DNA from: Riptortus pedestris
Taxonomy: Eukaryota > Arthropoda > Insecta > Hemiptera > Alydidae
NCBI GenBank assembly: GCA_019009955.1
Contig: CM032229.1
Location: 3,848,501-3,912,500 of the forward strand
Reading direction: 5' to 3'
Length of the DNA: 64,000 nucleotides
Every line of letters begins with the position of its first letter. Positions within the stretch are counted from its first letter, which is position 1. The translations under genes were made by a program, and so were the position numbers. The notes below the pieces were generated by a model. It was given only the letters and a program-made list of their open reading frames with translations. It had not been told where the DNA came from and searched no databases. Below, in pieces: positions 38,701 to 43,290 of this stretch.

Positions 38701-39363
38701 TGCTCAGAACTCCCTGCAATCTCCTATTATTTATGGCAAGAGTTACTACTTTGTTTGCTCAGGTACATACACAAGCTGCCCACTGTAATTCCCATTCTGT
38801 TTGGCAACAAGCAATACTGATATCTTATGTACGATATGTATTAGTTTCTTGTTCTGTATAACAACAAGTACTGTTTGCTCAGTACTGACCTGGTAGATAT
38901 TTTGGCTATCCACTTTCTTGTTCTGAAGGGTTAATAAACACTAGATTTTTGGAGGTGCAGTTTGTGTTGGCTGACTAACCTTATTCTAATATAGTTTGGG
39001 TATTCTTGGCAACTAGGTTAAACTCTGAAGTTGTTCTGCATAAGTATTCCAACCCCAACCATGATGGATCAAACTTATTCACTGGCCACCTTTCTACCTA
39101 AATTTTTAAAAATGTGTTTTTGATTTCAGGAGTGGTACATGAAAACTGATAGTTTAAGAGCTGAGGTGAAACACTCAGAGTCTATTTTTGGAACAATAAA
39201 TTTCTCTAATGACAAACAATTATATCAACACCAAGCAGATGAAGTATTGTATCATTTCCCATTGCCAAATATAATTATGGATAAGCTAAAAGAGTGTATC
39301 AAAGCTAATCAGGATGTTTTGCTTACAACAGGGCTCTTCCGAACAGAAGACGTTTATCAATAA
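2940..39363 (+). CDS. ADCY10: Soluble adenylyl cyclase (adenylate cyclase type 10), 28 exons, 5'-partial
   Basis: Makes cAMP from ATP; in animals this class is intracellular and activated by bicarbonate and calcium rather than G proteins. Exons: 2940-3077, 4124-4261, 4954-5165, 6401-6473, 6586-6669, 8194-8276, 9354-9490, 10213-10409, 11852-12083, 12235-12481, 13835-14026, 14201-14469, 16905-17061, 17193-17304, 17984-18124, 18723-18860, 20004-20464, 21948-21987, 24152-24289, 29532-29644, 29827-29953, 30808-31016, 32056-32309, 33552-33672, 34272-34549, 35245-35475, 35824-35980, 39130-39363. All have GT/AG ends and phases agree throughout (4,913 nt, about 1,636 residues). Domain order, numbered from the first visible codon: C1 cyclase 1-165, C2 cyclase about 245-420, P-loop NTPase about 430-720, helical TPR-like tail to the stop. 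Human ADCY10 is about 1,610 residues, so only about 45 N-terminal residues, including the first metal-binding Asp, are missing. Identity rests on residue-level recognition along the whole length. Confidence 0.95.
3078..4123 (+). other. ADCY10 intron without recognised content
   Basis: 1,046 nt, AT-rich. The stretch around 3601-3680 (TGGTTGACCTCATATACAAC, AGTACTCAAGATAG) resembles part of the preceding exon (3030-3080) and may be a decayed exon duplication. Confidence 0.5.
4124..4261 (+). CDS. ADCY10: ADCY10 exon: second metal-binding Asp of C1
   Basis: Acceptor tgattttag, donor gttagt; 138 nt. It begins GDAFLAVWHVR, carrying the catalytic Asp of the FxGDA motif, and continues into the helix around CCALHIQYTLGNF. 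The reading frame joins exactly to both neighbours. Confidence 0.93.
4954..5165 (+). CDS. ADCY10: ADCY10 exon: end of C1 domain
   Basis: Acceptor tttttttttcag, donor gtatca; 212 nt. Encodes VKLAISAGNFVFSVVG, then VYGLPILEVKKAESL. By alignment to human VIGQAVDDVRLAQ, the Arg that binds bicarbonate in mammals is replaced by Lys here. Confidence 0.93.
6246..6376. repeat. 131-nt palindrome beside an ADCY10 acceptor
   Basis: Arms 6246-6301 and 6310-6376 start TAATCACATTAAAAAAT and end with its reverse complement. The inner 28 bp (GAATAAGTCCATTATAGGAC ATCACAATC) pair perfectly around an 8-nt loop. The arms differ only in poly-A/poly-T length. The acceptor of exon 6401-6473 is 24 nt away. Confidence 0.93.
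6401..6473 (+). CDS. ADCY10: ADCY10 exon: C1-C2 linker
   Basis: Acceptor ttatttacag, donor gtaagt; 73 nt, ends in phase 1. Encodes IKQILYDPKSPKQRIF and following residues. A 131-nt palindrome ends only 24 nt upstream of the acceptor. Confidence 0.88.
6586..6669 (+). CDS. ADCY10: ADCY10 exon: C1-C2 linker
   Basis: Acceptor attttacag, donor gtaagt; 84 nt. Encodes KIHKRNRMLKSISSK and then DPSATILDIEEN. Poorly conserved linker; supported by splice sites, phase and position after a 112-nt intron. Confidence 0.8.
6990..7850 (+). repeat. (TA)n-core family, old copies with (TA)n
   Basis: ACACAGGGGCTACATAAACT and AAGCAGATTTCCC mark a 5' end at about 7010. Later blocks (poly-C at 7270, AATAAGATTGGTTCTATGCA, ATTGGTCCAC) precede (TA)n at 7760-7826. 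Probably two overlapping decayed copies. The ORF reading YIYIYI here is a microsatellite artefact. Confidence 0.65.
8194..8276 (+). CDS. ADCY10: ADCY10 exon: linker before C2
   Basis: Acceptor gtttttgtag, donor gtattg; 83 nt, ends in phase 0. Encodes FRKIIFEERLLKAPECL then RPFVISPVMAQ, matching the conserved stretch that precedes C2 in animal sAC proteins. Confidence 0.85.
8513..8580 (-). repeat. tRNA-like relic
   Basis: On -: TATAGCTTGATTGGTAGAGT then ACTGG, an A-box-like element, later GGTTTCACTACC. It does not fold into a full cloverleaf by eye; probably a SINE head. Confidence 0.35.
9354..9490 (+). CDS. ADCY10: ADCY10 exon: start of C2 cyclase domain
   Basis: Acceptor ttaattttag, donor gtacgc; 137 nt. 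Contains EMRQVTIMFINVIPNK, the beta-strand that opens C2 (human RPVTIVFVNLMF). It does not keep the Asp pair of C1, as expected for C2. Confidence 0.92.
10213..10409 (+). CDS. ADCY10: ADCY10 exon: C2 catalytic half
   Basis: Acceptor cttcgacag, donor gtatgt; 197 nt. Encodes LGLINKVCLFDKDIMFLC then IFGLKGYKDKDEA, with SISIGVTVG at the end. The C2 lysines that contact ATP in the human enzyme are kept (INKV and FDK). Confidence 0.94.
10531..10706 (-). mobile_element. tRNA-derived SINE, 5'-truncated copy
   Basis: Reverse: AATGCCCACTTTTTGCTAC, AGGTTATCTACAGGTTACC, GGGAATCAAACTCGCCACTC. The tRNA head beyond the B-box is lost. Confidence 0.85.
11129..11473 (+). pseudogene. Fragment of a multicopy invertebrate repeat protein
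   Basis: An open frame of 114 codons inside an ADCY10 intron: LRVPLVEREKVIIPPLHI, then KLGLMKNFVKALDN. The PPLHIKLGLMKNFVKAL motif recurs, as I remember it, in many uncharacterised predicted proteins of arthropods and cnidarians, often transposon-like. No start context and the usual C-terminal half is absent, so this is a truncated copy. Function unknown. Confidence 0.55.
11852..12083 (+). CDS. ADCY10: ADCY10 exon: C2 ATP-binding motif EYTVIGxxVNxAAR
   Basis: Acceptor tttattcaag, donor gtaaga; 232 nt. Encodes RKEYTVIGAPVNKAARLG: the adenine-contacting Thr and the transition-state Asn and Arg are all present. It ends in the NIYKYMDLG linker. A poly-T tract of about 45 nt follows in the 151-nt intron. 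Confidence 0.96.
12235..12481 (+). CDS. ADCY10: ADCY10 exon: Walker A of NTPase module
   Basis: Acceptor ttatattttag, donor gtaagt; 247 nt. Encodes VSALTAPPILGR and then the P-loop GEPRVGKTRL, followed by the helical segment ending KMIAC. Mammalian sAC has the related GYGKS loop at the same place. Confidence 0.94.
12600..13025. mobile_element. hAT-like MITE, 426 bp
   Basis: Ends CAGCACAGGCTTAAGG and CCTTGAGCCAGCCCTG form imperfect terminal inverted repeats (12 of 16 match). They are flanked by the perfect 8-bp duplication GTTGTATA at 12592-12599 and 13026-13033. An 8-bp duplication and CAG...CTG termini are typical of hAT transposons. No transposase; GC-rich and poly-G inside. It lies in the ADCY10 intron after the Walker A exon. 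Confidence 0.88.
13835..14026 (+). CDS. ADCY10: ADCY10 exon: NTPase module helical part
   Basis: Acceptor aatttctag, donor gtaaat; 192 nt. Begins VLGNTVKERMSALVKIL. A second AG 7 nt downstream would break phase, so 13835 is the supported start. Confidence 0.88.
14201..14469 (+). CDS. ADCY10: ADCY10 exon: Walker B of NTPase module
   Basis: Acceptor ttcattacag, donor gtaatt; 269 nt. Encodes RHVFLIDDADGLDAESW, a Walker B with two acidic residues (human IIFIIDEAQFVD). It continues through a conserved PLINVIKLGNLP segment. Confidence 0.94.
14671..14735 (-). repeat. tRNA-like relic
   Basis: On -: CACTAGCTCAGTAGGTAGAG (A-box), TATCCAGGATACCC, CTGACAGGTTC. Truncated; likely SINE head or tRNA pseudogene. 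Confidence 0.38.
15116..15770 (+). mobile_element. (TA)n-core element, copy A
   Basis: Begins AAGTCTGTCACGCAGGGGCT, a hairpin-forming GC-rich end, then CTAAGCAGATTTCCC. The core is (TA)n at 15589-15658 and the 3' side reads AATAGCTGATTTCCCTTA, where the terminal palindrome is broken. No coding capacity. Same family as copies B-G. Confidence 0.88.
16905..17061 (+). CDS. ADCY10: ADCY10 exon: end of NTPase module
   Basis: Acceptor accttttccag, donor gtaaga; 157 nt. Encodes RALFKISRGNPGWVQVFL, corresponding to the GNPxxxxEL-type sensor/winged-helix region of STAND-like NTPases. Confidence 0.9.
17193..17304 (+). CDS. ADCY10: ADCY10 exon: acidic linker
   Basis: Acceptor tttttttttcag, donor gtaata; 112 nt. 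Encodes ASLSVNEDSSSFTEEKLY and following residues to PPTFD. Low conservation; supported by splice sites and phase. Confidence 0.82.
17984..18124 (+). CDS. ADCY10: ADCY10 exon: winged-helix-like region
   Basis: Acceptor tattcccag, donor gtaatt; 141 nt. Encodes FDNLTVFEQLFLKCGAIL followed by GKEFQRSELEAVM, matching human MRLSHQMLVRCAAIIG. Confidence 0.92.
18412..18639 (+). mobile_element. tRNA-derived SINE, copy 1
   Basis: GGGGCTCAGGTTAGCCATGT (A-box-like) and GAGTTTGATTCTCGCC (B-box-like), then a conserved body AGGGTGGTAACC, ending GTGGATGTTAATAAATAC. Flanked by 12-bp direct repeats AAAGTTGTGTGC at 18400-18411 and 18640-18651. Confidence 0.92.
18723..18860 (+). CDS. ADCY10: ADCY10 exon
   Basis: Acceptor attttatag, donor gtattt; 138 nt. 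Encodes AVKNLFEIDVLGCATKLY, the counterpart of human LVESNIFYCF, then a Ser/Lys-rich stretch. Confidence 0.85.
18919..19122 (+). mobile_element. tRNA-derived SINE, old copy
   Basis: GGTAGCCATATGCATTGAG, GGGTTCAGTTCTTGTTCTG (B-box-like) and AAAAGAGTGGCAACCTG, diverged about evenly along its length. Confidence 0.7.
20004..20464 (+). CDS. ADCY10: ADCY10 longest exon with disordered insert
   Basis: Acceptor tttttttaag, donor gtaagt; 461 nt. The first part, FMSFRFQMLQKTIYQIIP, matches human IRFCNPMMQKTAYELW, followed by a helical piece and a CxxC (KCSECINYE). The last 90 or so residues are Ser/Arg/Gly-rich and look disordered, with no counterpart that I recognise in vertebrate ADCY10. Confidence 0.93.
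20614..20840 (+). mobile_element. tRNA-derived SINE, copy 2
   Basis: Head GGGCTCAGGTTAGGCATG, B-box GAATTCGATTCTCGCC, body CTGGCTAGAAAAGGGTGG, tail (ATA)n. 11-bp target duplication TATTTCCCATG at 20603-20613 and 20841-20851. The empty site would be a palindrome around CCATG. Confidence 0.93.
20852..21947 (+). other. ADCY10 intron, unrecognised part
   Basis: After the SINE. Traces of the long (TA)n-family form around 20960-21180; nothing further recognised. Confidence 0.5.
21948..21987 (+). CDS. ADCY10: ADCY10 short exon (40 nt)
   Basis: Acceptor ttttttacag, donor gtgagt; ends in phase 1. Encodes NESTFFSSASISI, continuing the Ser-rich segment. Supported by strong splice sites and correct phase on both sides. 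Confidence 0.72.
22115..22320 (-). pseudogene. Non-LTR reverse transcriptase relic
   Basis: On -: SLNKKSSGPDDILLKLLK then a frameshifted EGKLLIEWLN. The SxGPDxI motif is the RT0/1 block of Jockey/CR1-type elements (usually SPGPDGI). Stops and frameshifts show it is dead. Confidence 0.7.
23336..23626 (+). pseudogene. Non-LTR retrotransposon pol, C-terminal fragment
   Basis: Reads EVVLARLRIGHTYLTHRHIL, then ICKYNYKHLTIKHILTDC and a stop at 23624-23626. The RLRIGHT...H...C...H.xx.C pattern is the usual C-terminus of Jockey/CR1-type polymerases, after the RNase H/RT part. The upstream parts are lost. It is followed by about 240 nt of likely 3' UTR to AAGTAAATAAATAAA at about 23852. Confidence 0.82.
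24049..24054 (+). CDS. ADCY10: Candidate 6-nt ADCY10 microexon
   Basis: A long pyrimidine tract and ctgcag precede cctatg, directly followed by gtgaga. Six nt keep the frame: inclusion gives ISI-AYG-FGR, skipping gives ISI-G-FGR. A longer exon in this phase hits a stop within 14 codons. This is inference from the splice sites only. Confidence 0.4.
24152..24289 (+). CDS. ADCY10: ADCY10 exon: helical tail
   Basis: Acceptor tattttgcag, donor gtaaga; 138 nt. Encodes GFGRQEVPKTDLLQNLC and then CTCNQLLNEMYEKLLYHS, matching human CQCEEILEIVILPLAHHF. Confidence 0.87.
24489..24501. repeat. Target-site duplication, left, of Penelope-like insertion
   Basis: TTATACTCATATA, repeated exactly at 27104-27116 on the other side of the element. 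The region is AT-rich, so chance similarity is possible but unlikely at exactly the element borders. Confidence 0.75.
24545..24582 (-). ncRNA. Hammerhead-ribozyme-like core, left Penelope end
   Basis: In element sense: CTGAGGA, GCTAG-(8 nt)-CTAGC, GAAAC, as in the right copy but with a different loop. The stem is kept while the loop differs in 2-3 bases. This fits a structured RNA but is weak evidence on its own. Confidence 0.5.
24585..26260 (-). CDS. Penelope-like RT plus GIY-YIG endonuclease, 5'-truncated
   Basis: Open for about 558 residues with no true start: the frame opens at the junction with the inverted copy, so N-terminal RT sequence is missing. RT motifs: LYGLPKIHK (about 54-62), FDVKSLF (124-130), GASMGSPLSPNAADAY (175-190) and the catalytic YVDD (212-215). 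Then a basic linker and a GIY-YIG nuclease: GIYSIPCSCGSEYIGQTGR (406-424), Arg/His in TRVAEH, and Glu in LVREAIEIA. RT followed by C-terminal GIY-YIG is diagnostic of Penelope-like elements. The intact frame over about 1.7 kb suggests a young insertion, though 5' truncation makes it non-autonomous. Confidence 0.95.
26256..26933 (+). pseudogene. Penelope-like element, partial second copy (endonuclease end)
   Basis: Starts inside the linker (RHLMTALLKNGYGKEE), so it lacks the whole RT. The GIY-YIG domain is intact and identical in protein to the - strand copy up to DERPP. There an extra A (ccggaaccaag against ccggaccaag in the partner) shifts the frame and it ends at TAA 26931-26933 with a different tail. 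No start codon of its own. Confidence 0.93.
26988..27025 (+). ncRNA. Hammerhead-ribozyme-like core, right Penelope end
   Basis: CTGAGGA, then a hairpin GCTAG-(8 nt)-CTAGC, then GAAAC: the order CUGANGA / stem II / GAAA is the conserved half of a hammerhead ribozyme. Penelope-like elements are known to carry hammerheads in their terminal repeats. I could not confirm stem III or the cleavage triplet, so activity is unproven. Confidence 0.5.
27104..27116. repeat. Target-site duplication, right, of Penelope-like insertion
   Basis: TTATACTCATATA, the exact partner of 24489-24501. The right copy ends about 40 nt later in element sequence than the left copy, so the left 3' end seems trimmed. Confidence 0.75.
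27210..27605. repeat. Second AT-rich interspersed repeat
   Basis: Shares blocks with 48780-48901 plus 49630-49830 (GAACATGATTTATAGAT, TCTGAAAACCACAAATTTTT, GCAGTACTTCATACAAGG against ATTACACTACTTCC). A reverse piece lies at 19129-19260. No coding capacity and class unknown; copy D is nested in the second example. Confidence 0.55.
27629..28284 (+). mobile_element. (TA)n-core element, copy B
   Basis: Full-length: 5' AGGTCCGTCCCGCAGGGGCT, subterminal AAGCAGATTTCCC, (TA)n at 28119-28162, 3' GCTGATTTCCCTTAAACGAA and AATCTACTAA. The palindromic end has three changes. It lies about 0.5 kb from the Penelope insertion. Confidence 0.9.
28285..29531 (+). other. ADCY10 intron, part after copy B
   Basis: Only a SINE tail fragment (29174-29272) recognised. 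The 5.2-kb intron 24290-29531 therefore consists of Penelope insertion, second repeat, copy B and this remainder. Confidence 0.6.
29174..29272 (+). mobile_element. tRNA-derived SINE, 3' fragment
   Basis: GTCTAGAAAAGGATGGTAGC, ACTCCAATTAGCC and ACATTAATAAATAAGAAC match the SINE tail only. Confidence 0.7.
29532..29644 (+). CDS. ADCY10: ADCY10 exon: TPR-like helix pair
   Basis: Acceptor attaatttcag, donor gtaagt; 113 nt. Encodes EFGIHHVKYSNFALAFNY then LKSALEVYE, a TPR-like A/B helix pattern. The preceding intron carries the Penelope-like element. Confidence 0.9.
29827..29953 (+). CDS. ADCY10: ADCY10 exon
   Basis: Acceptor tttgtctcag, donor gtaaga; 127 nt. Encodes EIFQNMAATNNDKRDID, a Lys-rich stretch, then REIQFEKEKALCYFG. 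Confidence 0.88.
30095..30480 (-). repeat. (TA)n-core family, old copy
   Basis: Divergent reverse copy: TCAATCAATCCTACC, ATGAGGTCCATTCAA, short AT core, GGTTGTAATTTTTGTTTGAT and a poly-G block. Both hairpin ends are lost. Confidence 0.65.
30808..31016 (+). CDS. ADCY10: ADCY10 exon: TPR-like region
   Basis: Acceptor taattttcag, donor gtaagc; 209 nt. Encodes KCCTHLGNFRRATIELKE, corresponding to human NMGQIVLAKKMLRKAL, then a basic segment. Confidence 0.9.
31711..31857 (+). mobile_element. tRNA-derived SINE with internal deletion
   Basis: Head GGTTAGCCACATGTGAGC and B-box region are present, then the body is skipped from TTATTTATTG to TTAGCCATAGTAGCAAAAAG. It ends (ATA)n. Confidence 0.82.
32056..32309 (+). 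CDS. ADCY10: ADCY10 exon: TPR-like region
   Basis: Acceptor acatttcag, donor gtcagg; 254 nt. Encodes LQFEYAEAEYAVKKAIKY and EALKLVLPLYEERDIWN. The reading frame continues only 4 codons past the donor. Confidence 0.91.
32323..32380. repeat. (TA)n microsatellite
   Basis: About 29 TA units just after an ADCY10 exon. A second short run with (CA)n lies at 32557-32592. Not inside a recognised (TA)n element. Confidence 0.95.
32462..32557 (-). repeat. tRNA/5S-like composite SINE relic
   Basis: On -: a tRNA-like head GATCAGTGGTAGAGTGTCTG, then TTGAGCACGGTCAGTTCTTC and GATGGGTGACC, which resemble the 3' part of 5S rRNA. A partial, non-functional copy. Confidence 0.4.
33552..33672 (+). CDS. ADCY10: ADCY10 exon: TPR-like region
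   Basis: Acceptor atttatttcag, donor gtatgt; 121 nt. Encodes LYRGELSEAIDIAKAALK, equivalent to human LIMGHLDLAIELGSRAL. Confidence 0.9.
34272..34549 (+). CDS. ADCY10: ADCY10 exon: C-terminal helical region
   Basis: Acceptor tatgcttag, donor gtaact; 278 nt. Encodes AYQKKFLDIVEVLCGLES then CTIKQLVDRLNLLLLTE, a run of amphipathic helices. Followed by the 42-bp tandem repeat in the intron. Confidence 0.9.
34788..35032. repeat. Minisatellite, 42-bp unit, about 6 copies
   Basis: Unit GTACCTCCCAGTACCTCGGA followed by TCACTCTATTCTATATACGATT; units 1-4 nearly identical and the last two diverged. It lies between two ADCY10 exons. Confidence 0.96.
35245..35475 (+). CDS. ADCY10: ADCY10 exon: C-terminal helical region
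   Basis: Acceptor tgttttgcag, donor gtttct (weak); 231 nt. Encodes KEFDKAVIWRIEPHDGVD and EKVALFDQRLRKIEWICK. The weak donor is accepted because phase and position fit the next exon. Confidence 0.86.
35671..35734. repeat. (TA)n(GA)n microsatellite
   Basis: (TA)25 followed by (GA)7, about 90 nt before the ADCY10 exon at 35824. Confidence 0.95.
35824..35980 (+). CDS. ADCY10: ADCY10 exon: conserved C-terminal TPR
   Basis: Acceptor cattctag, donor gtaagt; 157 nt. Encodes PGLLELKRALTIARDHGN then VHEMAWIHHTLD, matching human ALRLSETQGNILEKCWLNM. Confidence 0.93.
35981..39129 (+). other. Last ADCY10 intron (3.1 kb)
   Basis: No confident element. 36540-37430 has a TE-like look on the - strand but no conserved domain. 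38000-38440 has a CAGCAAAAAAAGTCAGCACA end that could be Tc1/mariner-like, without a partner end. Confidence 0.5.
39130..39363 (+). CDS. ADCY10: ADCY10 terminal exon and stop
   Basis: Acceptor ttgatttcag; 234 nt. Begins EWYMKTDSLRAEVKHSE (human ESWYSTSELKEDQWL) and ends TGLFRTEDVYQ followed by TAA at 39361-39363. The preceding intron is about 3.1 kb. Confidence 0.94.
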   Translation, partial: EWYMKTDSLRAEVKHSESIFGTINFSNDKQLYQHQADEVLYHFPLPNIIMDKLKECIKANQDVLLTTGLFRTEDVYQ

Positions 39364-39535
39364 AATCCTTATACTGGTGAAGTATTTTATTTATTCTTCA
39401 ACAAAGGTTGTTTTGGGAGTTACATATTTAGTCCTGATTTTATATACATGCAATAATGATTGGCAAACTTATCTCATCTGATGGACACATAATTTAATTA
39501 ATCTTGATATTAATAATTTTAACAAGTCCTTCATC

Positions 39536-39541
39536 AATAAA
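39536..39541 (+). terminator. Candidate ADCY10 poly(A) signal AATAAA
   Basis: First AATAAA after the stop codon, 173 nt downstream, in an AT-rich 3' UTR. No transcript evidence is visible. Another AATAAA occurs at about 39722, just before repeat copy C. Confidence 0.45.
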
Positions 39542-39726
39542 TGAGTTGAGTATGAGCACTGTTGAATCTATGGACATGGACTTTAACTGAAACTGTATTT
39601 TGATTTAGTGGTCTCAAAAAATGAACAGCACATCTCTTCTCCCGTTACTTTTTGGGGTCTTATGCTATTTGTCACAACACACAATTACTTTTCAGCTTTG
39701 CGTTTTAACATTTATTTTGAATAATA

Positions 39727-40975
39727 AATCTGTCATGCAGGGGCTGCGTAAACTAAGCAGATTTCCAATGTGAAGGTTTGCAATATATAAATCTACATAC
39801 TGGTAACACTACCATGAATGGCAAATAAATTCGAACGTTAATGAGAAATCCTTCAGTCAAATTTACAAGTTAATAAACTCTACAACGGAAAACAGTTGAA
39901 TTGTAAACAAAATGCCAGCCAACCTCGTAGCGCTGAATAGATAGATAGACCGGAAAGAAAAACAATTAATGAAATATATCAGAATATACCATATTAATTT
40001 TATTGAAAACTATTTACCAAAGCTAGTGCTGTAATTTTTAATGAACCTTTTTTAACTCAATCACTCAAATTTTAGTAATCGAAGAACAAAAGAAAGGGTG
40101 GGGGTCAAAGGAATGTATTTGTTTGTATCTCATATAATAAAGCTTTGTTGAAAACAATATGTGGTATTTCAGCTTTGAATAATGTGGTTTATTATAAAAC
40201 AGAGTATTGTTAATGCAACATTAGTAGAAGTGAGGGTTTGCTGAAGGCTGAAAACTGAAAAATGCCAATATCTCGGTTAATATTCAAGATAGAGAATAAA
40301 TGTATATAACAATATTTATAGTAAATTTAATTTTCAATAAGATTGTTTCTCTACAATTATTTGATCCGACATATATTAACAGAGATATTTCGAATTTTCG
40401 AAATTCCTCCCCTCTAAACCCCCGCCTCCCTCTGGTCCGATTTCTGCCGTTAACAAACTTGATCTTTTTTTTTTACATAAAACGACTAAATATCGAGTTT
40501 GGTAATGATTAAATAATAATTGTGACTGCTAGAGTGGTAACAGACAAATAGATTTCATATACATATATATATATGGTGTTGTTATTCTTTTGGAGTTTAG
40601 GTCAATGTTGATGAAAAAATCTTAGTTTATGCCGATATTTCGAGAATCTTTATTTTCTCTTCTTCAGACTAGTCAATAAATATGTGGAGTAGATTTTAAG
40701 TATCTTTAGTCTTGCCCTGAAGAAGAGAAAATAAAGATTCTCAAAATATCGGCATAAACTAAGATTTTTTATCAACATTGACCAAAACTCAAAAAAGAAT
40801 AATAACACCATATATAAATATAACCTGGTTGAAAACATCAACACAATTATATATATATGAGACATCATTTTCGTCATCTCCTAGGAAGGATCGATGAACA
40901 TTTGAAGAAAAATTTTGAAAATCGTGTCATGAGTACGACCTCAATAGCTGATTTCCCTTGAGGGATATCTGCTAA
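39727..40975 (+). mobile_element. (TA)n-core element, copy C (long form, nested insertion)
   Basis: Same ends as copies A and B, but the 5' half carries about 400 nt more (39800-40220), ending in a TGCTGAAGGCTGAAAACTG motif also seen in several older repeats here. The core is interrupted by the inverted-repeat insertion at 40571-40813. It lies about 360 nt after the ADCY10 stop. Confidence 0.85.
40571..40813. mobile_element. Short inverted-repeat insertion with ribozyme-like cores
   Basis: Arms of 97 nt (40571-40667 and 40717-40813) are near-perfect inverted copies around a 49-nt spacer. Read outward, each arm begins CTGAAGA, then GAGAA...TTCTC, then GAAA (left arm) or AAAA (right arm), and continues to ATAACACCATAT. 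The layout copies the larger Penelope insertion, so this may be a minimal terminal-repeat pair of another Penelope-like family. It sits inside repeat copy C. Confidence 0.7.
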
Positions 40976-41285
40976 AAGGAAAGAGAGGATAAGTGATGAT
41001 TGCTATTGGACTATAATCTATCAGCTATTTTTCCTTTTACTAATCATCAAGGGCTCTCACAACGACGTGCCATACAGGTATTAATATCAGCGGTGGAGAG
41101 GATAACATGGAGAAATTCAGCAATTTTCTTACAAATATACATATATAATTAAATAATTTATTTAAGACAATATAAACACTGAACATCTGAGAGTTAAGAG
41201 AATTTTGTTATATGTATTTAATCACGCATAATGATATATTACAAATTATATTTATGATTCTACACTCATTTATGTACTAATATAC

Positions 41286-41287
<2 letters not shown>

Positions 41288-41327
<40 letters not shown>
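41288..41327. repeat. (TA)n microsatellite
   Basis: About 20 TA units in the intergenic spacer; no flanking element recognised. Confidence 0.93.
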
Positions 41328-41328
<1 letters not shown>

Positions 41329-42889
41329 ATCAATATATACACTTTCAAAAATATATAAATTAAATTTGACTGTGCATATGAGACTTCAAATCTGAAGACT
41401 TCCTAAATGAGCACTATTAATGATGGTTTCACTTTTATATCTTGAATAGGTCTTTAAAAAAGTGTCAAAAATTGAACTTGGAAACATAACTTTGTAAATG
41501 TAATTAAATAAACAGAAATTCCTTTAAAATTATAATTGAAGTGGTTGCTAAATAATTTGGAGAAGCCATTTCAGGAGAATGTGCACCAACATTAAAATAC
41601 ATTATTAATATAATATTATAAAGGGTGTTTTTGATATATTTCTCCACTAATTCACAACACTGTGGATGTCAAACTCTTGACCTGCAAACATTGTAATCTA
41701 CATTCTCAAAATGAATAATAAAACATACGAACAGTTTAATATTTGCAAGGACCATCAAATTTTCTTGTCTCACAAGTGGTATTATACCCCCAGTGACAAA
41801 AAATGTAACTCAGTAATGTTTCTGTATTTTTTATCCTACCAATTTGTTAAAAATACTTTTTGTATTTGATTTTATGACAAATAAAATAACACTGAGCAGT
41901 TTCATTCTTATAATGCCATCATGGCATATTTCTATTTGTCCTATTCTCAAATCACAGATCCGTTTAAATGTTTTTTATGTGCACTCAATGGTTTTAATTT
42001 ATTGTACAAATTTAAAGCAAATAGTGAAAGTGAGAAAACATTTGGAATTTGTTATACTGTTTTAATTGTATGTTTTCATTTTTAGCCAGAAGATATTTAG
42101 TTGGTATTAAACCAGTTTGTGGATAAAGCATGGGATGATAACATCGTTCTATAATAAAATATTTTGACCCTTAGAAATAGAACATTTTGCCTGCGAATTT
42201 ATTTTGAAAGATAATTTTTTTTTTTTAACAAAACTGTTTGGAAACAGTGACGATTAGCATATAGATATTTAACATCATTTATAGGCTCAAATCTGTACTC
42301 ATTGAGATCATGCATAATCTGCACTCATTGCATAATCAACATAGACATTAAAGAACTGGCACTGAAAAAGAAAACAAAAGTTGAATCTTCTAAAGTAGTT
42401 AAAAAAAAGAAAAGAAAATAGCTGCTCCATAAAAAACTAATTCAATAATATAAATTGAAATATTTAAAAATAAAGAATTCTATCATTTTTCCAATTTAGC
42501 AGATAATGAGGATGTGATTAAGGAACTTTTTGCATGTTTTTGTTTTGTTTAACAAATGGAAGCACCTAATAATTTATTATATTCATGTAATTAAATAAAG
42601 ATAAAATCTTACAACAAATAACAAAAAATTACCATAAATGCATCGTTAAACTAGTAAAAAAGAGAGAAAAATAGAGATGGACATTCTAAATCTCATTTTA
42701 CTTCTTTCTACCCAGCCGCTAAAAACCTCCACTCTAATATGTAAAATAAAATTTATTGATAACAATTGAATATAATAATACTCTTCAGCCATTTTAGGAA
42801 TTCAATAATTATAAAGCAATAAGTAGAATCTTTCTATAAAAAATATACTACAAAAATTTTTTTTCAAAACTTACATCTAAACAAGGGAC

Positions 42890-43290
42890 TGAGTTTTGCC
42901 AAGTGTGTTTGTTGCGGCATTCATCTAAATACTCTTGGATTAATTAGACTCCTCATGGTTCAATTCCCGCAAGAGCAAGAGGGACTTATTTAGTTACAAC
43001 CTCATTAAATAAAATTCTTTGTCTCAAGCTGGCTGGAAAAGGGCAGTGAAAAGGTACTGAGTTGCATAAAGAGAAAGTTATTTTAAAAAAACATTCAAGT
43101 TAAATCTTAGGGGGGGAAAATGAAGAAAAAAAAACAGCTACGTGTGTTACGCATTTGTCTAATTGATTTTTCATTGGTTTGATTTCTGTGTGGGCAATAG
43201 CAATTTGTTTAGTGACAGACTTACTAAATAAATCCCTAGTATCACCCTGGATAATTGGCCTCAGCAGCATTTTTTAAATTAAGAATTGAA
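42890..43290 (+). repeat. Two decayed SINE copies
   Basis: At 42935-43040: GGTTCAATTCCCGCAAGAGC, TTATTTAGTTACAAC, GGCTGGAAAAGGGCAGTG. At 43150-43290: GGTTTGATTTCTGTGTGGGC, TTTAGTGACAGAC, TCACCCTGGATAATTGG. Both are strongly diverged. Confidence 0.6.
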
